Positions 54,058 to 63,022 of a stretch of DNA of 64,000 bases are shown here, in pieces. Source of the stretch: Cytophaga hutchinsonii ATCC 33406 (GTDB taxonomy: Bacteria; Bacteroidota; Bacteroidia; Cytophagales; Cytophagaceae); contig NC_008255.1 of the NCBI RefSeq assembly GCF_000014145.1, positions 311,501 through 375,500 of the forward strand. The letters run 5' to 3'. Every line of letters begins with the position of its first letter. Within the stretch, counting starts at the first letter, position 1. The position numbers were made by a program, and so were the translations under genes. The notes beneath the pieces are model-generated. The model worked only from the letters and a program-made list of their open reading frames with translations. It was not told the origin of the DNA and did not search any database.

Positions 54058-57039
54058 TTATCTGATTTCTTTATTTAAGTTCGACTCAACCAGGAAGGCT
54101 TCTATGTCTTCAGCCTCTTTTGTGTAACCATTATCTTTCAGTGTTTGAGCTAATACCTGTAAGGTAATAGCTGTTGTACGTTTCTTATTTGTTTCTTTAA
54201 TGTTATCCGCTTTAATATATGAGATCACACCTTGTGTATACTTCTTAATATCTGTAGCATATTTAAAGGCTAATTCTTTTTCACCGATCTTAAATAACTG
54301 GCCAACCATATAGGCATTCAGATAATCATACGGGATAGCAGGGCTTTGAATTTTTGTAAAGCAATATAAGATGGCATCTTTTGCTTCTTTATTTCTTCCT
54401 TCCTGAATCAACTGGCCTGCAAGCGTATAGTACTGGCTTTTTGTATTGATAGTGAAACGCTGATAGTTTTCATCGTAGAATACGTTCGGGTCATCCAGGT
54501 TTGTGAATTCATACTTCATCATATTCTTAAGCATAAGATCTGTATTGATCCAGCCCTGGCTTCCGCCCGGCACTTCAACCGGAAGCAGGCGATATGCCAT
54601 CCCTTCTAATTGAAGGTACCGCTGCATGCCGATGTAATCAGACGGTGATAAAGTAGTAGAGAAATAAACCGGACGTTTCCAGTTATTATTAACCAATAAA
54701 TTCAGGATCGCATAGGTACGCTTATCCATACCACCGCCTTCAACGGTAAACGCTATCTGTGGTGTAATGAACGGCGCAAACTTAGCAGGAACAATTCCTG
54801 ATTTCGCTACAGCTGCTGTATCAACCGGCAATAAGAAATTAGGTGTCGGATAAACACTCAATTCGTTGTCGTTATAAATACGTGTTACCTGTCTGTCTTT
54901 TTTCTTAACAAGGTCAAGGAAAATAGGAAGGTTGATGATCGCATTTTTATTTTTTTCATAGCTCTCGCCATCTAAATAAATGTAGTCATTAGTACCTTGT
55001 CTGTATTGATCAGGTGTTAAGCCGATCGGTAATGAATCAGACAAGTACGCTTTGCTCTGCATCTGTTTGATGTACCAGTCTGTATTTAATAAACTTAAAT
55101 TACAAACGCGTACATCTGTTCGAACGCCTTCAACTTCCTGCGCATACCACAACGGATACGTATCATTATCGCCGCCGGTAAATAATACAGCGTTTGGTGC
55201 ACAGCTGTTCAATAAATTGCGGGCAGATTCAACCTGGTAATAACGTTTGCTTCTGTCGTGATCGTCCCAGCCTTCAGAACCCATAAGTGCCGGAACAACG
55301 AGAAGGCCAAGGCTTGCAACAGATGCTGCAACAGTTTTATTTTTCAGGACATATTTTTCAAACGTTTCGGTTAGGAAAACAACGCATAAACCGATCCAGA
55401 TGGAGAACGCATAAAACGATGCCGCAAATGTATAATCACGTTCGCGGGGTTCTGTTGGCGGCTGATTCAAATAAATAATAATTGCTAAACCTGTAAAGAA
55501 GAAGAGCATGGCAACAATGGTTCCGTTTTTCCAGTCACGTGTGATCTGGAAACTGAAGCCCAGCATCCCTGCAATTAAAGGAAGCAGGAAGAAATTGTTA
55601 CGCGCCTTGCTTGCAAATTGAGACGTATCCGCATCCAGTGTAAACCAGTTGTTTGGTCCTAACCAGGACGAATCCTGTTCGTCGCCCATACGGCCTGCAA
55701 AGTTCCATAAGAAATATCTCCAGTACATATGGCCCATCTGGTAAGTAAACATAAATGAAATATTTTCACCGAAGGTAGGCACATGGTTTTTGCTGAAGTG
55801 CATCCAGCTTCTGTACTGTTCCGGATGACCAGGCTGATTGCTGTACATACGCGGGAACAGCCCCATGTCTTTTTGTTTGTATACCGGTTCTACTTTATAA
55901 TCCGAGATGATGTATTTATCTTTTCCTTTTGCATCTTTTACAGGTACATATACCGGGCTCGTTTTTTTGTACTCCTGAACTTTTGCCGTAAAGTTTGGTC
56001 CTTTCAGCAACGGACGGTCGCCGTACTGTTCACGTTTTAAATACGAAGTGAATGTCATAACATTCTCCGGGTCGTTCATATCAATCGGCGGATTGTAATG
56101 CGAACGGATAACAATGATACCGTAAGAAAAATAACCGATCAGAATAAAGCCTAAGGATAAAAGAGAAATGTTTAATAAACGTTTGCCTGTTTTCTGAGAG
56201 TAGTAAATAGCATAAGAAAGACCACCTACCAAAAGGATCATAAACGTAATAACACCTGAACCAAAGCCCAAGCCCATTGAGTTTACAAAAAACAATTCAA
56301 AGCTTGATGCAATAGATGGAAGGCCTGGTATGATACCAACCATTACAACACCTAATAATACAACGCTTATTAATAAGGTAACCAATGAACCTGTGATATT
56401 AATTTTGTCATACTTTTTAAAATAGTATACAAAAGCCAACGCAGGAATAGCGGTTAAGTTCAGTAAGTGAACCCCGATGGAAAGACCAACCAGGTAAGCG
56501 ATAAAGATGAGCCAGCGCTCAGAAGCAGCTTCGTCTGAATGTGCTTCCCATTTTAAGATCGCCCAGAAAACGATTGCTGTAAAGAAAGAAGACATGGCAT
56601 ACACTTCCGCTTCTACAGCAGAGAACCATGCTGAGTCAGAGAAGGTATACGCTAAGCTGCCTACAACACCTGCGCCCATAACAGAAATGATCTGTCCGGT
56701 TGAGAAGAATCCCTGGTCCGTTTTAGCAAGTTTTTTTGCAATCATTGTGATAGACCAGAACAGGAACAGCACAGTGAATGCACTTGATAAAGCAGAAACT
56801 AAATTCACGCAATACGCTACATGCTGTGGATCGCTGGCAAATAATGAAAAGAAACGGCCAACTAATAAAAATATCGGTGCGCCCGGCGGGTGTGGCACCA
56901 TCAATTTATAAGAGGTTGAAATAAATTCTCCGCAGTCCCAGAAACTGGCGGTTGGTTCCATAGTTGAAACGTAAACAAAGGTAGCGATCAGAAATACGAG
57001 CCACCCGACAAGATTGTTGATTCTATTGTAAGTCATCAC
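54058..57039 (-). CDS. DUF2723 large membrane protein (GT117-like)
   Basis: The 993-residue protein has about twelve membrane helices in its first ~600 residues. The N-terminal YVSTMEPTASFWDCGEFI and VPHPPGAPIFLLVGRFFSLF blocks are diagnostic of DUF2723, and a large soluble C-terminal region with TPR-like helices follows (KEAKDAILYCFTKIQSP). The family is now grouped as GT117 protein O-mannosyltransferase-like enzymes; the acidic residue pair WDCGE may take part in catalysis. Its role in this organism is likely envelope glycosylation. Single gene with a strong terminator. Confidence 0.9.
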   Translation of the reverse strand: MMTYNRINNLVGWLVFLIATFVYVSTMEPTASFWDCGEFISTSYKLMVPHPPGAPIFLLVGRFFSLFASDPQHVAYCVNLVSALSSAFTVLFLFWSITMIAKKLAKTDQGFFSTGQIISVMGAGVVGSLAYTFSDSAWFSAVEAEVYAMSSFFTAIVFWAILKWEAHSDEAASERWLIFIAYLVGLSIGVHLLNLTAIPALAFVYYFKKYDKINITGSLVTLLISVVLLGVVMVGIIPGLPSIASSFELFFVNSMGLGFGSGVITFMILLVGGLSYAIYYSQKTGKRLLNISLLSLGFILIGYFSYGIIVIRSHYNPPIDMNDPENVMTFTSYLKREQYGDRPLLKGPNFTAKVQEYKKTSPVYVPVKDAKGKDKYIISDYKVEPVYKQKDMGLFPRMYSNQPGHPEQYRSWMHFSKNHVPTFGENISFMFTYQMGHMYWRYFLWNFAGRMGDEQDSSWLGPNNWFTLDADTSQFASKARNNFFLLPLIAGMLGFSFQITRDWKNGTIVAMLFFFTGLAIIIYLNQPPTEPRERDYTFAASFYAFSIWIGLCVVFLTETFEKYVLKNKTVAASVASLGLLVVPALMGSEGWDDHDRSKRYYQVESARNLLNSCAPNAVLFTGGDNDTYPLWYAQEVEGVRTDVRVCNLSLLNTDWYIKQMQSKAYLSDSLPIGLTPDQYRQGTNDYIYLDGESYEKNKNAIINLPIFLDLVKKKDRQVTRIYNDNELSVYPTPNFLLPVDTAAVAKSGIVPAKFAPFITPQIAFTVEGGGMDKRTYAILNLLVNNNWKRPVYFSTTLSPSDYIGMQRYLQLEGMAYRLLPVEVPGGSQGWINTDLMLKNMMKYEFTNLDDPNVFYDENYQRFTINTKSQYYTLAGQLIQEGRNKEAKDAILYCFTKIQSPAIPYDYLNAYMVGQLFKIGEKELAFKYATDIKKYTQGVISYIKADNIKETNKKRTTAITLQVLAQTLKDNGYTKEAEDIEAFLVESNLNKEIR

Positions 57040-57401
57040 TTCGGTTTTTGATAAAAATCGATAAGGTGCGAAATTACTAAAAAAAGGCTTACGGAACGTC
57101 TTTTAAAGGTTTAAAATTGAGTATGGCGCTCCGCTCTTTTTTGCTTTATAACAAAATCGCACCGGTTTCTAAAACGTAAGACTCCTTCCTTTTAGTGTTC
57201 AGGTTCTTTGTAAAAAGCTACCTGTCAGTTTATTTCAATTGAAGTACCTGTATGACAAACCGTATGAAATCCTGTTTAGTTGTACGGTTTAAGGTATTTT
57301 ACTAGTATTATATAATTAATAAATCAAACAGGGAGGTGTCTATAGGAGAATATTTATAACTTGTTTGCAGGAATCTTTCAATAGTAACAGAATCAGTAGT
57401 T
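57040..57401. other. Divergent spacer upstream of the glucan phosphorylase
   Basis: This 362-base spacer separates divergent DUF2723 and phosphorylase genes. It holds an 8-bp inverted repeat (57257-57264 with 57283-57290) and two Shine-Dalgarno-like G-rich motifs (57331-57336, 57344-57348). They are too far from the phosphorylase start, and only an 8-codon frame follows them. No larger gene is seen. Confidence 0.4.
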
Positions 57402-59036
57402 ATGCATATATTTTATCCGATCAATCCGGAATACAATACTTCCGTTGCGTATTTCTCCATGGAATTTGCCATTCACCAGCCGTTAAAAGTATACTCAGGG
57501 GGATTAGGTTTTTTATCCGGTTCGCACATGCGCAGCGCCGGCGCAATGGGGCAGAACCTTGTGGGTATCGGCATGTTGTGGAAGTTTGGTTATTACGACC
57601 AGGCAAGAAACGAGGACCTTACCATGCGGGTCGATTACACCACTAAGTATTATTCGTTTTTTGAAGAAACCGGTATTACCGTTCCGGTGAATGTGTTTGG
57701 AAAAGATGTGTTTGTTAAGGCGTATTTATTGAAACCTACCGTCTTTGGTACCGCGCCGATGTATTTTTTAACAACCGATATTCCTGAAAACGATTATCTC
57801 TCCCGTACCATTTCACATCATTTATATGATCCGAACGAAGAAACACGGATCGCGCAAAGCATTATCCTGGGTATTGGCGGGGGAAAAGTGCTGGATGCCC
57901 TGAACCATAATATTGATGTTTACCATATAAATGAAGGACATGCCTTGCCGATTGCATTTCATATTTATGATCATTATAAAAATTGGGAAGATGTTAAAAG
58001 ACGCTTTGTATTTACAACACATACACCCGAGAAAGCCGGAAATGAAGAACATGCATTTGACCTTCTTCAGCGCGCTTCGTTTTTTGGCAATGTACCCATA
58101 GAAGAGATTTATAAGCTGAATGCAGATGTTGACGGCAGGTTCGACTACACCCTGGCTGCATTGAAAATGGCTAAAAAAGCGAACGGCGTTTCGCAGCTGC
58201 ACGGTGAAGTAGCACGAAAGATGTGGCAGGGATTTGAAAATATTTGTCCGATTGACCACATAACCAATTCACAGAATGTTGATTATTGGGCTGATAAAGC
58301 GCTGCTGCAGGCGTATCACGAGCAGAACGACAATTGGATCCGGATCCGGAAAAAAGAACTGAAGAAACAATTATTTGAACTTATTGCCGACCAGACCGGA
58401 GATATTCTTGACCCGGATATATTAACCATTGTATGGAGCAGACGTTTTGCCGGATACAAACGCCCGGATCTGATCATGCGCGATTACAACCGTTTTATGG
58501 ATCTGATTGACCGCGTAAATCAGCCGATACAGGTAATCTGGGCAGGAAAGCCCTATCCGCTGGATCAGGAAGCCATTGGTATATTTAATAAAATTCTGCA
58601 GACAACACTGATCTCAAGCCGTGCGGTAATATTGGTTGGTTATGAACTTGGACTGTCTGCACTGCTGAAGAAAGGGGCCGATGTATGGCTGAACAATCCG
58701 CGCTATACCCGCGAAGCCTCCGGAACCAGTGGTATGACGGCAGCGATGAGTGCTACACTCAATCTGTCTAACATGGACGGCTGGGTAATGGAATTTGGTA
58801 AAAACATGGAAAACAGTTTTGTAATGGATCATTCCACGGCGGCTGATGTAAATGAACAGGACAACCAGGATGCCTATTTCTTATATAAAAAATTAGAGGA
58901 AGAAGTGATTCCGACGTATTATACCGACCAGAAAAAGTGGTCTCAGATGATCCGCAAGAGCATGGATGATATCTTTCCATTCTTTAATTCAGACCGTATG
59001 GCAGACGAATATTATAAGAAACTGTATAATTCCTGA
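57402..59036 (+). CDS. Short alpha-glucan phosphorylase-like protein (GT35-related)
   Basis: The 544-residue protein has family-wide blocks of the short alpha-glucan phosphorylases: NTSVAYFSMEFAIHQPLKVY, VYSGGLGFLSGSHMRSAGA, DVYHINEGHALPIAFHIYDH, FTTHTPEKAGNEEH, VWSRRFAGYKRPDLI and QVIWAGKPYPLDQEAI. It lacks the extensions of the ~830-residue form. In the PLP region the sequence is EASGTSGMTAAMSATLNLS, with Thr446 where active phosphorylases have the PLP-binding Lys (GTSGMK). The protein may therefore be inactive as a PLP phosphorylase or use different chemistry. Other Bacteroidota short forms show the same change to my recollection. Single gene with terminator. Confidence 0.85.
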   Translation: MHIFYPINPEYNTSVAYFSMEFAIHQPLKVYSGGLGFLSGSHMRSAGAMGQNLVGIGMLWKFGYYDQARNEDLTMRVDYTTKYYSFFEETGITVPVNVFGKDVFVKAYLLKPTVFGTAPMYFLTTDIPENDYLSRTISHHLYDPNEETRIAQSIILGIGGGKVLDALNHNIDVYHINEGHALPIAFHIYDHYKNWEDVKRRFVFTTHTPEKAGNEEHAFDLLQRASFFGNVPIEEIYKLNADVDGRFDYTLAALKMAKKANGVSQLHGEVARKMWQGFENICPIDHITNSQNVDYWADKALLQAYHEQNDNWIRIRKKELKKQLFELIADQTGDILDPDILTIVWSRRFAGYKRPDLIMRDYNRFMDLIDRVNQPIQVIWAGKPYPLDQEAIGIFNKILQTTLISSRAVILVGYELGLSALLKKGADVWLNNPRYTREASGTSGMTAAMSATLNLSNMDGWVMEFGKNMENSFVMDHSTAADVNEQDNQDAYFLYKKLEEEVIPTYYTDQKKWSQMIRKSMDDIFPFFNSDRMADEYYKKLYNS

Positions 59037-59054
59037 AAATAATCTTCCTATTTT

Positions 59055-59085
59055 AAGCCTCTGTCCAATAGCAGAGGCTTTTTTA
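59055..59085 (+). terminator. Terminator after the phosphorylase gene
   Basis: A 9-bp stem (59055-59063 with 59072-59080) and an 8-base loop are followed directly by a T-run, 18 bases past the stop. Confidence 0.9.
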
Positions 59086-59238
59086 TTATATATCATATTG
59101 TAAAACAGTTGATTAAAATTTATTGTTTCAACAATCATCAGATTTGCCACAGAATTAACAGATTTTTATTTGTAATTAATCTAAATAAACATACTTTTGC
59201 CTCACTTGAAAAAATAATTCCAAACAAAATCTCATTAT

Positions 59239-60426
59239 ATGTCAACGTTTACGTTAAAAAACCGCATTCTGCTGCTTTTAGTAGTGCTTTTAGGCTTTAC
59301 TACCGCTTGTAAGAAAAAAGATAAGGATGAAGAAACGCCTGCACCTGCAGCAACAAGCTTTAGAACTACAAAAATTGATTACAGCACGTTAACGGCTACA
59401 ACTTCATACAAAACAGCATTTAAAAATGAAGCTGGTGATACTACGGTTAACCGTGACCTTGGAAGAAACCGTTTAAGAATGTTCAGAGCATTGATCGCTT
59501 ACGTTGGTTCATCTATCTCTGGAAATGTTGATCTGGATTCTGCAACAATGAGCAACATGTTTGCAAATAAAAATAATCCGTTCACAGGTGTTTATGCAGA
59601 TTTAAATAATTTAGACATCAGCATTAAAGAAGTAACCGCATCTTCAAAAGCAGATCAGGCAGATATTCATGATTATTTAGAATATGCTTTCGGACAAATG
59701 GCTCGTATCAGCAAAGAAAGAGCAAACGCTGCTACAAAAGGATTTGCAGGTAAACATTCTACAGGAAATTACTTAGTGGATGAAGCAGGTATTGAGTGGG
59801 CACAAATCATTCAGAAAACATTGATTGGTGCATACCACTTGGATTACATCGGTAATGTATTATTAAATACAGGTTTGAATGCAGACAATACAAAATTAGT
59901 AACAGGTAAAAAATATACACAATTAGAGCAGAACTGGGATGAAGCATATGGTTTCTTCAGTAATAATGATATTTATTATGATGGAGCAACAGCTGAAAGC
60001 GCACCTAAAATTGACAATAGCAAGGCTGAATATTATTTAGGTGCATATGCATGGGAATACAATAGAAAAAACTTTGGCAAATTACATAGTGCTTTCTTAA
60101 AAGGTCGTGCAGCTATTCATAACAACGATATGACAGAAGTAAAAGCACAGGCAAAAATTATCAGAGAAGTTTTGGAATATGCTATTGGAGCCGCGGCACA
60201 TGGTTATATGGGTAAGTCGGTTGGCGCACCACATTCATTCGGTGAAGGTTTTGGATTTATCAATGCAACGTCTTTCTGTACATTAACAGGTGCTGATGAT
60301 GAATTTGCTGCTGATTTGATTGAGGATCTATTCCCTGAAAATACGCCAACTACATTCTACGATATTACAGTAACTGAATACACAACTGTTAGAAACAAAC
60401 TAGTTACAAAATTCAATATTCAATAA
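59239..60426 (+). CDS. DUF4856 lipoprotein of an iron-type operon
   Basis: The 395-residue protein is a lipoprotein with lipobox TTAC in LLGFTTACKKKDKDEE, whose charged tail is typical for surface export in Bacteroidota. The mature protein is rich in helices, with segments ATTSYKTAFKNEAGDTT and GRNRLRMFRALIAYVGSSIS, both DUF4856 landmarks. DUF4856 genes sit with imelysin-like, HTTM and TonB receptor genes in Bacteroidota, a suite linked to iron acquisition. It is first in this unit. Its stop codon lies inside a 17-bp hairpin. Confidence 0.85.
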   Translation: MSTFTLKNRILLLLVVLLGFTTACKKKDKDEETPAPAATSFRTTKIDYSTLTATTSYKTAFKNEAGDTTVNRDLGRNRLRMFRALIAYVGSSISGNVDLDSATMSNMFANKNNPFTGVYADLNNLDISIKEVTASSKADQADIHDYLEYAFGQMARISKERANAATKGFAGKHSTGNYLVDEAGIEWAQIIQKTLIGAYHLDYIGNVLLNTGLNADNTKLVTGKKYTQLEQNWDEAYGFFSNNDIYYDGATAESAPKIDNSKAEYYLGAYAWEYNRKNFGKLHSAFLKGRAAIHNNDMTEVKAQAKIIREVLEYAIGAAAHGYMGKSVGAPHSFGEGFGFINATSFCTLTGADDEFAADLIEDLFPENTPTTFYDITVTEYTTVRNKLVTKFNIQ

Positions 60427-60451
60427 TCAGTTTCAACTGATTATTGAATAT
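60416..60451 (+). repeat. 17-bp inverted repeat containing the DUF4856 stop codon
   Basis: Arms 60416-60432 and 60435-60451 are perfect complements with a 2-base loop; the stop codon 60424-60426 lies in the left arm. A second hairpin (60467-60499) with a T-richer flank follows. Confidence 0.9.
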
Positions 60452-60466
60452 ATTTAATTTAATGCT

Positions 60467-60499
60467 GAATAGAAGCAAGTGATTCACTTGCTTCTATTC
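60467..60499 (+). terminator. Attenuator-like hairpin between the DUF4856 and imelysin genes
   Basis: A long perfect inverted repeat (60467-60482 with 60484-60499) is followed by TTGTTTTAT, a modest T-run, 23 bases before the next gene start. It may partly end transcription so that the lipoprotein is made in excess over downstream products. Confidence 0.75.
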
Positions 60500-60521
60500 T
60501 TGTTTTATAAAACTTAATAGT

Positions 60522-61655
60522 ATGAAGTACTCTATAGTTCATTCAATAGTATTTTTTTCAATAATACTTGTATTAGGGTCTTGTGGTAACAAAGATAAAG
60601 GCACAACTGTTCCGGAAGGAAACCCTTCAGATAGAGAGGCAATGCTTAAAAATGTTGCTGATAATATTGTAATTCCTGCAAACGCTAAATTTGAAATAAA
60701 GCTGGATAATATGATTGCAAAATCAGATGTATTCAGAAACAATCCTACAGTAACTACATTATCTGAATACAGAATTGCCTGGGCAGAAGCTTATATTGAG
60801 TGGCAAAAGATCGGGATTTTTGATTTTGGTCCGGCTGCAGATGTTGCGCTGAATTCATATATGAATGTATATCCGGCAAATGTCTCAAATATAAATGCGA
60901 ATATACTTTCTGGTAATGCGAATCTTGAAGTATTCGAATCTTATTCAGCACAAGGCTTTCCCGCTATTGATTATCTGATCAACGGTTCAGCGGATACAGA
61001 TGATGATATTGTTGCTTTATATGTAACGGGCGAAGATGCAGATAAACGTAAAGCATATTTATTAAGACTTACCAATCAGATGCATGCAAAGTTTGAAGCG
61101 GTAAATGCTGCCTGGAAAGGTGATTACAGAAATACATTTGTTTCAAGTACCGGTACTGGATTAAATGCATCAACGTCTGTAATGGTAAACGGTATTGTTT
61201 TTTATTACGAACGTTTTATCCGTTCCGGCAAATTCGGTATTCCGTCAGGAGCCATGACCGGAACGCCATTGAATGCGTCTGTTGAAGCCTATTATAAAAA
61301 AGATATCGGCAAGATCTTAGCACAAACGGCGCAGCAGGCTTTCGTAGATTATTTTAATGGTAAGGGCGTAACAACTGGTATTGAAGGGCCATCTTTAAAA
61401 ACATATCTGAATGCACTGGATGCAAAGGATGCAACTACAAAGCAACCTTTATCGGAGATTATTAATAATCAGTTTACAGTTGTTGACAGTAAATTAAACG
61501 TGTTGTCTGATAACTTAAGCAATGAGGTTTTAACAAACAAGGCTGCTATGGTCGCTGTGTATAATGAAATGCAGAAGGCTGTACGTATGCTTAAAGTGGA
61601 TATGACATCTGCCTTGAGTGTAACCATTACCTATACAGATAACGACGGGGATTGA
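60522..61655 (+). CDS. Imelysin-like (peptidase M75 family) lipoprotein
   Basis: A 377-residue lipoprotein (lipobox LGSC in ILVLGSCGNKDKG) with two helical imelysin repeats. Repeat 1 includes NVADNIVIPANAKFEIKLDN and EYRIAWAEAYIEWQKIGIFD. Canonical imelysins have a GxHxxE motif; here the equivalent is GFPAIDYLING, so His is Pro and Glu is Asp, and metal binding by this motif may be lost. Imelysins of the IrpA/EfeO type take part in iron uptake or sensing. It is the second gene of the DUF4856-imelysin-HTTM-TonB receptor unit. Confidence 0.9.
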   Translation: MKYSIVHSIVFFSIILVLGSCGNKDKGTTVPEGNPSDREAMLKNVADNIVIPANAKFEIKLDNMIAKSDVFRNNPTVTTLSEYRIAWAEAYIEWQKIGIFDFGPAADVALNSYMNVYPANVSNINANILSGNANLEVFESYSAQGFPAIDYLINGSADTDDDIVALYVTGEDADKRKAYLLRLTNQMHAKFEAVNAAWKGDYRNTFVSSTGTGLNASTSVMVNGIVFYYERFIRSGKFGIPSGAMTGTPLNASVEAYYKKDIGKILAQTAQQAFVDYFNGKGVTTGIEGPSLKTYLNALDAKDATTKQPLSEIINNQFTVVDSKLNVLSDNLSNEVLTNKAAMVAVYNEMQKAVRMLKVDMTSALSVTITYTDNDGD

Positions 61656-61675
61656 TCTTCTTTTAGTATACATAA

Positions 61676-63022
61676 ATGATGAATGTTAAGAGCTATTTCT
61701 TAAAATCAACACCGGTTGCTCCGTTGGTTGTTTTCAGAATTGGTTTAGGAATAATGCTCTTCGTGAGCATTATCCGTTTCTGGGCGAATGGCTGGATCGA
61801 AGATCTATACATTCGCCCGGATTATTTTTTTCCGTATTACGGGTTTGAGTTTGTGCGTCCGTTAGGAGCATATACCTACGGGCTCTTCGCTATCTGCGGA
61901 CTCTCAGCCTTGTTTGTCGCGCTGGGTTTTTACTACCGCCTTTCTATCCTCACCTTATTTTTAAGTTTTACCTACATTGAACTGATCGATAAAACCACCT
62001 ATCTCAATCATTATTATTTTGTAAGCATGATCTGCTTTCTGATGATCTTTCTGCCCGCGCAGGTATATTTTTCAATAGATGCATACCGGAACAGAAAAAT
62101 TGAAGCAACGCATATACCGCTGTGGTGCATTGATGCACTGAAATTATTTGTACTGTTTTTATATGTGTTTGCCGGGCTTGCCAAAATAAATCCGGATTGG
62201 CTGCTGCAGGCCATGCCTTTAAAAATATGGCTGCCGGCGCACAACGATATGCCGGTCATCGGATTTTTATTTAACTACACCTGGGTCGCTTATGCATTCA
62301 GCTGGTTCGGCTGCCTGTATGATCTCAGCATCGCTTTTTTATTGTGGAATAAACAAACAAGACCTGTAGCCTACGTATTGGTCATTGCCTTTCATGTACT
62401 CACATCGCTGCTGTTCCCCATCGGGATCTTCCCCTATGTAATGATTGTTACTGCGTTAATTTTCTTTTCTCCAGAATTCCATCAAAAAGTTATTGAATCT
62501 TTACAAAGACTATTCTTTTTTTCAAATGAAAAGATGTTATATGCCAAAGCGGATTATGTGTACAGCAGCTACGGTCAGCACTTTGTAAAGGGAATATTTT
62601 TCGCTTTTTTTGTGGTACAGTTGCTCCTTCCGCTGCGGTTTCTTTGTTATCCGGGATCGTTATTCTGGACAGAACAGGGCTATCGTTTCTCCTGGCGCGT
62701 AATGCTGATGGAAAAAGCAGGTTACGCACAATTCACTGTAAGGGATGAAACCGGAAAATTTATTGTTGTCAATAACAATGAATTTTTAACCGTACTGCAG
62801 GAAAAAATGATGGCTACACAGCCCGATATGATGCTTCAATACGCACACATATTGGCTGAATATTATGCCAGACATGGCTTTCACAATCCGCAGGTATATG
62901 CAGATACCTATGTTACATTAAACGGACGGTTAGGAAAAATGCTGATTGACCCCACAGTGGACCTTGCAAAAGAAGAAGAATCGTTCGCGTCCAAAAACTG
63001 GATTCTATTATATAATGAATAA
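61676..63022 (+). CDS. HTTM-domain membrane protein
   Basis: The 448-residue protein has the HTTM fold (horizontally transferred transmembrane, related to vitamin-K-dependent gamma-carboxylase). It starts with VAPLVVFRIGLGIMLFVSII and has LIDKTTYLNHYYFVSMICFL, a conserved NHYY-type motif, and LFVLFLYVFAGLAKINPDWL. About eight membrane helices are followed by a soluble C-terminal region of ~110 residues. Members sit in iron operons of Bacteroidota with imelysins and TonB receptors, but enzymatic activity is unproven. It overlaps the TonB receptor start by 8 bases, which implies coupled translation. Confidence 0.88.
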   Translation: MMNVKSYFLKSTPVAPLVVFRIGLGIMLFVSIIRFWANGWIEDLYIRPDYFFPYYGFEFVRPLGAYTYGLFAICGLSALFVALGFYYRLSILTLFLSFTYIELIDKTTYLNHYYFVSMICFLMIFLPAQVYFSIDAYRNRKIEATHIPLWCIDALKLFVLFLYVFAGLAKINPDWLLQAMPLKIWLPAHNDMPVIGFLFNYTWVAYAFSWFGCLYDLSIAFLLWNKQTRPVAYVLVIAFHVLTSLLFPIGIFPYVMIVTALIFFSPEFHQKVIESLQRLFFFSNEKMLYAKADYVYSSYGQHFVKGIFFAFFVVQLLLPLRFLCYPGSLFWTEQGYRFSWRVMLMEKAGYAQFTVRDETGKFIVVNNNEFLTVLQEKMMATQPDMMLQYAHILAEYYARHGFHNPQVYADTYVTLNGRLGKMLIDPTVDLAKEEESFASKNWILLYNE

